The notes beneath the pieces were generated by a model, which saw only the letters and a program-made list of their open reading frames with translations, ran no database searches and was not told the DNA's origin. This document shows, piece after piece, positions 9,015 through 15,737 of a DNA stretch of 64,000 nucleotides (position 1 is its first letter; every line of letters begins with the position of its first letter). The stretch comes from Nitrospiraceae bacterium (lineage in GTDB: Bacteria; Nitrospirota; Thermodesulfovibrionia; Thermodesulfovibrionales; UBA6898), in the NCBI GenBank assembly GCA_020347665.1, contig CP070737.1, positions 1,897,154-1,961,153 of the forward strand. Direction: 5' to 3'. The position numbers and the translations under genes are program-made.

Positions 9015-9426
9015 CATAATCTCCCTTTGCAGGCTGGGATACGAGGAAAAAATAACGGCACCTTTATTTTCTCTTCTTGGAATCCTGATCATCGCATTCC
9101 CAGGGTGTATGGTAACACCGTCATCTGAAACGGCAGCGCAGACAATCAGGCGCTATTTCGCAGACAGACAGTACCGCGTTATCTCTCTCGAGATCGGTGA
9201 GATAGCATCGATTCCATTAAAGGAAAAAACCTATATGGGCTTCCCAACCTATACGGTTCAGATAAAATCAATAATCCTGGAAGTCCCTGTAGATATCGGT
9301 GAACCGTGGAATTATCAGAAGGGGGAACGATTGACATTCGAAAACGCAGTTATGCAGATGAGAGAACCTTCCCGCTCAAGCGGCAAATGGGTAATTGCAG
9401 GCATATCGGGAGTTTCTGTGCCATAG
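9007..9426 (+). CDS. Putative lipoprotein of the SagB-like operon
   Basis: The 139-residue product has a long N-region, a hydrophobic stretch (SLLGILIIAFPGC) and a plausible lipobox cysteine at about residue 34. The mature part has alternating beta-rich segments (TVQIKSIILEVPVDIG). No family recognised. The start overlaps the previous gene by eight bases, so the three genes from 7966 to 9426 form one tightly packed operon. A later start nearer the hydrophobic stretch is possible. Confidence 0.5.
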   Translation: MNSIISLCRLGYEEKITAPLFSLLGILIIAFPGCMVTPSSETAAQTIRRYFADRQYRVISLEIGEIASIPLKEKTYMGFPTYTVQIKSIILEVPVDIGEPWNYQKGERLTFENAVMQMREPSRSSGKWVIAGISGVSVP

Positions 9427-9494
9427 GAATGCAGCGTTGAATACCATCATAATTCTGTTTGAACGATTGCTGATTTTTTTAGCGTCTGGTAACA

Positions 9495-10154
9495 ATGACT
9501 GCCTCTCGTAAGGCCTTCTCTCCAAGAGAGTGGCAGGTTATCTGCCAGCACAGAACCCCCCATCAGGTCCAGCGGTTCCTCAATGAATTTCCTTACAACC
9601 ACGAGAAGAAAAAACAGACGCTACGTACGTTTCGGCAGGTGCTCAGGCTCAAAACCGCTCACTGTCTCGAGGCCGCACTGACCGCTGCTGTAATCCTTGA
9701 ACAGCATGGGTACCCAGCCCTTCTGCTTGACCTTGAGTCTCAGGACGACCTCGATCATGTGCTGTTTCTCTATCAGAAGAATGAAAAGTGGGGCACTGTG
9801 GCCCGTTCCCGTGATCCCGGGCTGCACGGCAGGAAACCGGTTTTCACAACGCTTCGTCAGCTCGTACGCAGTTATGCCGAACCTTACATCGACTTTTCCG
9901 CGCGTATTATAGGCTTCGGCGTCTGCAATCTGGCAGACCTCGGTACCTATGACTGGCGTCTATCTGAGAGGAATGTCTGGAAGGTAGAGCGTTTTCTCAT
10001 CGAGATGCCTCATCAGGAGTTCCGTATGTCAGATAAAGCGTACCAGTATTGGAAAAACCGTTTTCTGCATTATAAAAAGCGTTATCCAGACCGCAAGCCC
10101 CTCTATTATCACAACCGCCGTTTCTGGATGTCGGGATATCAGAAGACTCTGTGA
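9495..10154 (+). CDS. Transglutaminase-like fold protein, hypothetical
   Basis: This is a 219-residue soluble protein rich in Arg, His and aromatics. The segment AHCLEAALTAAVILEQHGY, followed by DDLDHVLFLYQK and then RSRDPGLHGRKPVF, has the Cys...His...Asp order and spacing of transglutaminase-like cysteine enzymes. In that fold the Cys sits at the start of a helix. I infer a papain-like or transglutaminase-like domain with no known substrate. No signal peptide is seen. No clear ribosome-binding site precedes the ATG. It is isolated between the SagB operon and the sigma-54-type promoter region. Confidence 0.45.
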   Translation: MTASRKAFSPREWQVICQHRTPHQVQRFLNEFPYNHEKKKQTLRTFRQVLRLKTAHCLEAALTAAVILEQHGYPALLLDLESQDDLDHVLFLYQKNEKWGTVARSRDPGLHGRKPVFTTLRQLVRSYAEPYIDFSARIIGFGVCNLADLGTYDWRLSERNVWKVERFLIEMPHQEFRMSDKAYQYWKNRFLHYKKRYPDRKPLYYHNRRFWMSGYQKTL

Positions 10155-10201
10155 TTGCAGCGATCACTCACAATATCAATACATGAAAATTGCTCTTATA
10201 T

Positions 10202-10217
10202 TGTCAATTCATTGACA
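10202..10217. promoter_or_regulatory. Candidate enhancer palindrome for a sigma-54 activator
   Basis: TGTCAA-TTCA-TTGACA is a perfect 6+6 inverted repeat. It also fits the TGT-N10-ACA layout of NifA-class upstream activator sites. It sits about 86 bases upstream of the -24 element at 10303, which is a usual enhancer distance. Function is inferred. Confidence 0.45.
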
Positions 10218-10302
10218 TATGGTGCACCGCCTGCCGGATTTCTTGATTCATCAGTACCTTAATATGCTGATAATACTAAATATTCTATAGAAACAGCCCG
10301 AA

Positions 10303-10318
10303 TGGCATTAGAATTGCA
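10303..10318 (+). promoter_or_regulatory. Sigma-54-type -24/-12 promoter upstream of the hybrid kinase
   Basis: TGGCATTAGAATTGCA has the GG and GC dinucleotides at the exact spacing required by sigma-54 holoenzyme. It matches TGGCAC-N5-TTGCA with one mismatch (T for the last C of the -24 box). The site lies 126 bases before the ATG at 10444. An NtrC-family activator with an intact GAFTGA loop is encoded 4 kb away. The rest of 10155-10443 shows nothing else I can name. Confidence 0.6.
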
Positions 10319-10443
10319 ATTCGTAAGAATAGTATGTGCCACTATAATGAAGAAGGAAGGCTCATGATGGAATCTTGCCGGAAGTTGGACGGTCAACTTT
10401 TTTCATATCACGGTGCTCGGTATAACTGACCATTGAGAATGCC

Positions 10444-12321
10444 ATGGTTACGACAACCGATAAAACAAACAGAATATTGATCATTGATGACGAATTCTCT
10501 ATTCGGGAAGCTCTGAGCGTAGCGCTCAAAGGCTCTTATGATACACAGTCAGCATCTAATGCGTTAGACGGGTTAAAAATCATTTCCTCTGATCCACATT
10601 TTGATATTGTGATCATGGATATCAAAATGCCCAATATGGACGGCATCTCAGCTCTCAAAGAAATAAAAAAAATACAACCTGATACCGAGGTCATCATGAT
10701 CACTGCTTATGCAAGTCTTCATACCGCTCAACGAGCCTTACAATGTGGAGCCCTTGATTACATCATAAAACCGTTTGACTATGAAGATATGAAGAACATA
10801 ATTCATAAAGGGATTACGAAGAGAAAGAAACTGATCAAAACAGAAGAAAAACATGCGACACTGATGAAACTCGTTCAGAAACGAACAAAAGATCTAAAGA
10901 TCACAGGAGAATTGCTCAAAACTCTCTATACATATGCAAATGATGGAATAATAATCATGAATAAGGCAGGTGTCATTATCAATGCTAACGAACAGGTATC
11001 AAAGATATACGGGTATCGTGAAGGACGATTACTGGAACAACATATTAGAATTCTCGAAGTTGACCCAAATACATCAATGCTAGAAGAAAGAATGATGCGA
11101 TTATTAAATGGTGAGGCCCTCCTTTTTGAAACTGAACATCGAAAAAAAGACGGCACTCTCATAACTCTTGAAATCAGCTCAAAGGCTATACAGGTCGATG
11201 ATGAAGTATACATTCAATCGATTCATAGAGATATAACTGAAAAGAAGAGGTTGCAGGGCCAATTGTTGCATGCCCAGAAGATGGAGTCGATCGGCAGATT
11301 ATCAGGAGGGATAGCTCATGACTTCAATAACATTGTAGCCTCCATAGCCGGATTCACTCAGCTTATGCTTGATTACAAAGAAGAACTTCCACCGGATGTC
11401 ATCGAATTGATAAGGATGATAGAGGGTTCATCAAAAATGGGCTCTTCCATGATATCCAAGTTGCTGAACTTTGCACGACGGGGACAACTCGAAATAACGG
11501 ATCTTAATGTAAATACAGTAATCGACGAAACGGTTGATATGCTCGAACGACTTATGCGGAATATTGAAATCATTAAGGATCTGAACCATTCAATTCCCAA
11601 GGTAAAAGCTGACCGGAGCAAAATGGATCAAATCATTATGAATTTAATGATCAATGCCAGAGATGCCATGCCAGAAGGTGGAAAGATTATCATTAAAACC
11701 GACCTTATTGAACTCAGTGGGAAAAAGCTGAATATTTCGACCAGTGTAAAAGAGGGGCATTATATTTGTCTCCGTGTTCAGGATACGGGCCTGGGTATTC
11801 CTGAGGACAACCTCCATAGTATTTTTGAACCGTTCTTTACGACAAAAGAAGAAGGCAAGGGCACCGGACTTGGTCTCGCAACCATTTGGGGTATTGTCAA
11901 AGAACATGGCGGATACATTACTGTTGACAGTACCGTGGGAAAGGGAACAACGTTCATGATTTACTTTCCGGCGTCACGTACCAAGGTTCTGGTTATCGAT
12001 GATGAAATACCGGTTCTTCAGCTCATTAAAGATGTTTTATATAAGAATGGTTATGATGCCACCGTGTTTGCCGATCCCACGCAATTCAATGATTTCTATA
12101 AGGAAAACTGGAAAAAAATTGATCTTGTAATAGTGGATACCATAATGCCTTCTGTTGATGCTGCTTCCTTCATCAAGAACCTTAAGTCATTGAATCCACA
12201 TATCAAAATTATCGCACTGACAGGTCTCTCTGCGGATGAAGTTGAAGATGCCAATATCGTACTTAAAAAACCCATTGATCCTTTACAGCTGCTTTCTTCA
12301 TTGAAAGGGCTTTCTTCATAA
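10444..12321 (+). CDS. Hybrid sensor kinase: REC-PAS-HisKA-HATPase-REC
   Basis: The 625-residue soluble protein begins with a receiver domain (about 10-125): the acidic pair in IIDDE, phospho-acceptor Asp in VIMDIKMPNMDG, Lys in IIKPFD. A linker helix and a PAS domain (about 160-275) follow. HisKA has His292 in IAHDFNN, and the HATPase contains DTGLGIPE and GKGTGLGLA. A second receiver (about 515-625) has LVIDDE, VDTIMP and LKKPID. Receiver domains at both ends suggest it takes phosphate from another kinase and passes it on. It is preceded by a sigma-54-type promoter and has no adjacent partner gene. Confidence 0.9.
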   Translation: MVTTTDKTNRILIIDDEFSIREALSVALKGSYDTQSASNALDGLKIISSDPHFDIVIMDIKMPNMDGISALKEIKKIQPDTEVIMITAYASLHTAQRALQCGALDYIIKPFDYEDMKNIIHKGITKRKKLIKTEEKHATLMKLVQKRTKDLKITGELLKTLYTYANDGIIIMNKAGVIINANEQVSKIYGYREGRLLEQHIRILEVDPNTSMLEERMMRLLNGEALLFETEHRKKDGTLITLEISSKAIQVDDEVYIQSIHRDITEKKRLQGQLLHAQKMESIGRLSGGIAHDFNNIVASIAGFTQLMLDYKEELPPDVIELIRMIEGSSKMGSSMISKLLNFARRGQLEITDLNVNTVIDETVDMLERLMRNIEIIKDLNHSIPKVKADRSKMDQIIMNLMINARDAMPEGGKIIIKTDLIELSGKKLNISTSVKEGHYICLRVQDTGLGIPEDNLHSIFEPFFTTKEEGKGTGLGLATIWGIVKEHGGYITVDSTVGKGTTFMIYFPASRTKVLVIDDEIPVLQLIKDVLYKNGYDATVFADPTQFNDFYKENWKKIDLVIVDTIMPSVDAASFIKNLKSLNPHIKIIALTGLSADEVEDANIVLKKPIDPLQLLSSLKGLSS

Positions 12322-12717
12322 AAAAAGTACAATAACATATCCGGCATGATTAGTAATTTAAATAGAAAATTCTTTCAAAAGACAATTTTTAAAAATTTGT
12401 TACAATGTGAACAGTACACATGCTGGATGCACTTGAGATTTTGAATTATGAGTAAACATAGACATTTTTTGAGCATATGCATTCCTCTCTGTCCCATCTT
12501 TCGGAGATCATTATCAAATAATAATTCTCTGGTAATCTCCGGGTAAGATTAATCGATTATACTCGAAGACAGGATTAGAGTAGCGACCAGGGCCCTGCAT
12601 CAGAAACGTTTTGATACGGCCGTTTCATAGTAATCGGCCAGTCATTTCTGATGTCGTTATTAATCAGAGTGCTCCGTGTTAATGAGCGATTAGAAACCAC
12701 ATCAAAAGGGGGTAAAT
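12322..12717 (+). other. 396-base non-coding region with a hairpin-rich putative leader
   Basis: There is no convincing gene here. A weak promoter-like pair occurs at 12379-12406. Downstream are an inverted repeat CGGAGAT/ATCTCCG (12502-12508 with 12535-12541), a ten-base palindrome CAGGGCCCTG (12588-12597) and a nested structure. The nested structure has outer arms CATCAGAAA (12598-12606) and TTTCTGATG (12645-12653), with inner arms GGCCG (12618-12622) and CGGCC (12635-12639). The region ends in GGGGG ahead of the ATG at 12718. A long structured 5' leader is the simplest reading. It does not match any riboswitch class I know. Confidence 0.45.
12379..12406 (+). promoter_or_regulatory. Possible sigma-70-type promoter for the 12718 gene
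   Basis: AAGACA (12379-12384) and TACAAT (12401-12406) are spaced by 16 bases in an AT-rich stretch. The -10 box is good and the -35 box weak. If used, the transcript would carry a leader of about 300 bases containing the hairpins at 12502-12653. Confidence 0.35.
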
Positions 12718-13530
12718 ATGTTTTTAGCAATAGTTAGGCAAAAAATGAATGGCAGAAAAAGACACATAGGTATGGTGCCTTTTCTCGCGGCGGTGATCGC
12801 CCTTATCATAGGGGTTACTGTTTCACAGAGTTGGGCAGACGGGCATAACATCGAGGATTTCGCAACTACAGAGGTTTTCCTGGAGTTCAACTCCACGGAT
12901 CTCGATCTCGGCCTTCACCTTTTTTTCGATGCTCCAGGCTGGGAAAAGGTTACGGTTGAAGGTCCAAACGGCACTACGTTCTCTGTCAAAAACGGTGGAG
13001 GCCTGAAGAAAATCGGCAGTACCGAGGTCTTCACTGAGAGCGCTGAGCCACCGCTCGACGAGGAGGATCTCCAGGAATCAATTGAGGAGTTTTTGGACAT
13101 GTTCCCGGAAGGGGAATATTCATTTGAAGGCAAGACAGTCGATGGATTTAAATTGATGGGTACAGCGATGCTAACGCACGACATCCCATCCGCACCTGGC
13201 CTCATATTCCCTGATTCTGATCTAGAAGAAAACGAGGCAGACCCCGAGGATACTGTCATCAAATGGGAAGACACTTCAGAACCAGGAGATCCGGAGATTG
13301 TCCGTTACCAAGTCGTTGTTGAGTTCGAGGAGGAAATAACCGAAAACGTATTCGAGTTCAGCGTTGATGTTCTGGCTGACCCTAATGCTCTGTACCAGAG
13401 TGTGACGGTTCCAGAGGAATTTTTCGAAAGCCTTGAAGGACTTGAAGGTGAGTATAAGGCTGAGGTAGTAGCGATTGAAGGAAGCAGAAACGCGACCATC
13501 TCTGAAAAAGAATTCGATCTGGAGGAATAG
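12718..13530 (+). CDS. Secreted acidic protein with a C-terminal Fn3-like domain, hypothetical
   Basis: This 270-residue protein has a signal peptide (hydrophobic stretch at about 18-36, cleavage probably after SWADG or nearby). The mature part is strongly acidic, with a beta-rich N-terminal half (TTEVFLEFNSTDLDLGLHL). The C-terminal half runs from about IKWED through YQVVVEFEEE to EYKAEVVAIEGSRNA, which has the strand pattern of a fibronectin type III domain. GGGGG seven bases upstream decides the start. No family recognised. The high acidity suggests a calcium-binding or cell-surface protein, but nothing in the sequence proves it. Confidence 0.65.
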   Translation: MFLAIVRQKMNGRKRHIGMVPFLAAVIALIIGVTVSQSWADGHNIEDFATTEVFLEFNSTDLDLGLHLFFDAPGWEKVTVEGPNGTTFSVKNGGGLKKIGSTEVFTESAEPPLDEEDLQESIEEFLDMFPEGEYSFEGKTVDGFKLMGTAMLTHDIPSAPGLIFPDSDLEENEADPEDTVIKWEDTSEPGDPEIVRYQVVVEFEEEITENVFEFSVDVLADPNALYQSVTVPEEFFESLEGLEGEYKAEVVAIEGSRNATISEKEFDLEE

Positions 13531-13562
13531 TCCCGGACACTACACTATATCCGTGGGATTGA

Positions 13563-13615
13563 GGGACTCCATTCGCATCTCGCATCAGTGCACTATCCGA
13601 GGCAAAGGGAGTCCC
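13563..13615. repeat. Inverted repeat in the 13531-13685 gap
   Basis: GGGACTCC (13563-13570) and GGAGTCCC (13608-13615) are perfect inverted arms with a 37-base centre. They lie between the secreted-protein gene and the next membrane-protein gene. No U-run follows, so this is not a classical terminator. Confidence 0.4.
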
Positions 13616-13685
13616 GCCTCTGGTACTATACCTCATAACAATTCAGCTTACCGACAAAAGCTCAATATGTATTATCATAAAAGAT

Positions 13686-14351
13686 ATGGCTGATAATACA
13701 TATGTCGGAAAAATAGTCTACGCTACTGTTTTCAGTATTTCAATGGCTTTCATTGAATCCGCGGTTGTTGTGTATTTGCGTGCATTATACTATCCAGACG
13801 GTTTTTCGTTTCCCCTCAAATTAATGACCAACAACCTTATGGGCATTGAAGTATTGCGTGAGGGTGCTACCATATTCATGCTCCTTTCAGTTGCAGCCCT
13901 TGCCGGCAAAAGATTTTGGGAACGATTTGCCTATTTTATTTTTTGTTTCGGTATATGGGATATTTTTTACTATGTATGGCTTAAGTTTTTGATTGACTGG
14001 CCTCTGTCAATTGTCGAGTGGGACATTTTGTTCTTAATTCCTTTGCCCTGGATAGGACCAGTTATCGCCCCGATCACCATATCAGTGCTGATGCTTATCA
14101 GCGGTATGGTCATCGTTCGTTTGTTCCACAGAGGATACGACTTTAAACCGACAACACCCTCAGTGATACTTTTTTTAATTGGATCCGGAATAATATTGTA
14201 TTCTTTCATGAGGGATACCGGCGCCACGCTTCATCAGCAGGAGCCGATGCCCTATCTGTATAAACTGCTCATTATTGGCGCGATGTTATATATCACGTCA
14301 TTTATCATTTCATACAGAAGAATCGTACATACATCACGAGGGATTGTCTAA
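13686..14351 (+). CDS. Six-helix integral membrane protein, hypothetical
   Basis: The 221-residue protein has about six membrane helices. Distinctive stretches are FIESAVVVYLRALYYP near the N-terminus, FAYFIFCFGIWDIFYYVWLK in the middle and FLIPLPWIGPVIAPI. I have the impression of a conserved bacterial membrane protein but cannot attach a family name or function. No strong ribosome-binding site precedes the ATG. A TATTAT hexamer ends 11 bases before the start, so a very short leader is conceivable. Confidence 0.65.
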   Translation: MADNTYVGKIVYATVFSISMAFIESAVVVYLRALYYPDGFSFPLKLMTNNLMGIEVLREGATIFMLLSVAALAGKRFWERFAYFIFCFGIWDIFYYVWLKFLIDWPLSIVEWDILFLIPLPWIGPVIAPITISVLMLISGMVIVRLFHRGYDFKPTTPSVILFLIGSGIILYSFMRDTGATLHQQEPMPYLYKLLIIGAMLYITSFIISYRRIVHTSRGIV

Positions 14352-14381
14352 TGGTCTGGAACTGGGCTCCATGAGGTCGTA

Positions 14382-15737
14382 TTATGACTCTATTATACCG
14401 AGCTTTTTGATCTTACGGTAGAGCGTCGCGAGGTCTACACCCAGCATTCTCGCTGCCTCTTCTTTATTCCAGTTATGTGCTTCCAAGGTATCAACGATTA
14501 CCTTCTTTTCATAAGAATCTATCTTGTTTTTCAGTAAATCTCCTTCTACTTCTTTCATAACCAATAGTTTATCGGGCAATTCTTTCAGCTCGATCTTTTC
14601 TGAAGTTGCCAGTACCACTGCCCGCTCAAGAACATTTCTCAGTTCCCTGATATTCCCTGGCCAGGAATAGTTATGCAGTACTTCCATAGCCTCATCACTA
14701 ATCCCCGTTATATTCTTATTATTTTCCTTACAGCATTTTTCGAGGAAATGCTGGGCGAGCACGTCAATATCTTCCCTTCGCTCCCGTAGAGAAGGTATTT
14801 TCACTTCTATAACATTGAGTCGATAGTACAGATCCTCTCTGAACAATCCCTTTGCTATCAGCTCCTCCAGATTCTTGTTTGTGGCAGCAATGACCCGTAC
14901 ATCGACATATGTCTGTGATGTTCCGCCAATTGGTAGCACCTCACCAGACTCCAGCACCTTCAGCACTTTTGACTGAAGGCTTAATGGCATATCTCCTATT
15001 TCGTCAAGAAACAGCGTTCCTTCATCAGCCAAAACAATAAGCCCTTTCTTATCGGATGCAGCACCGGTAAAGGCTCCTTTCCGATAACCGAATAATTCAC
15101 TCTCAAGGAGGTTTTCAGGAATGGCAGAGCAGTTTATTGAAATAAATGGCCTGTCCTTTCTCTGGCTGTTGCAGTGGACGATCTCTGCAACAAGTCCCTT
15201 ACCGGTTCCGCTCTCGCCCAAAATAAGAATATTGCTTCTCGTTGGTATCACCTTTTCCAGCACTTCAAACACATACATTATTTGGTTCGAAGTCCCGACA
15301 AATTCCTTGGATCCAAACTGCTGACTCAGCTGTTGTCGCAGGGCAAGATTTTCGTTCATAACCTTTTTGTGCTCGAGCAGTCTCCGAATGGTCATCTTTA
15401 CGTCTTCGTTGATAAAGGGCTTGACAATATAATCACTTGCGCCTTTTTTCATGGCTTCAACAGCAGATTCAACTGACGCAAAGGCAGTCATAATAATGAT
15501 GAGGAGATTCGGGTTCTTCCCGAGGGCTTTTTCAAGCACCTGCATTCCATCAATACCTTCCATTTTAAGATCTGTTATTACAAGGTCAAATGCCTCTTTT
15601 TCTATTTTCTCAAGGGCATCTTTACCACTGTAGGCGGTAACAACGGAATATCCTTCTCTCGAAAGCAGGAACTCCAGTGCCTTGCAGATATCCCGTTCGT
15701 CATCAACGACCAGTAATTTATAATTATTATTTTTCAT
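14382..15737 (-). CDS. NtrC-family sigma-54-dependent response regulator
   Basis: The 451-residue regulator has a receiver domain (acidic pair at 12-13, phospho-acceptor Asp56 in VITDLKM, Lys106). An AAA+ domain follows, with Walker A GESGTGKG (174-181), the sigma-54-contacting GAFTGA loop intact at 221-226, Walker B LFLDEIGD and an R-finger region. The C-terminal Fis-type helix-turn-helix shows NKEEAARMLGVDLATLYRKI. It overlaps the upstream kinase gene by 11 bases, so kinase and regulator form one operon and almost certainly a pair. A sigma-54-type promoter with a palindrome lies 4 kb away and could be a target. Confidence 0.95.
   Translation of the reverse strand: MKNNNYKLLVVDDERDICKALEFLLSREGYSVVTAYSGKDALEKIEKEAFDLVITDLKMEGIDGMQVLEKALGKNPNLLIIIMTAFASVESAVEAMKKGASDYIVKPFINEDVKMTIRRLLEHKKVMNENLALRQQLSQQFGSKEFVGTSNQIMYVFEVLEKVIPTRSNILILGESGTGKGLVAEIVHCNSQRKDRPFISINCSAIPENLLESELFGYRKGAFTGAASDKKGLIVLADEGTLFLDEIGDMPLSLQSKVLKVLESGEVLPIGGTSQTYVDVRVIAATNKNLEELIAKGLFREDLYYRLNVIEVKIPSLRERREDIDVLAQHFLEKCCKENNKNITGISDEAMEVLHNYSWPGNIRELRNVLERAVVLATSEKIELKELPDKLLVMKEVEGDLLKNKIDSYEKKVIVDTLEAHNWNKEEAARMLGVDLATLYRKIKKLGIIES

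Noticed and set aside
12598..12653. Nested hairpin as a cyclic di-GMP, cobalamin or FMN riboswitch
   Set aside because: The conserved bases of these classes are not present; only base pairing supports it.
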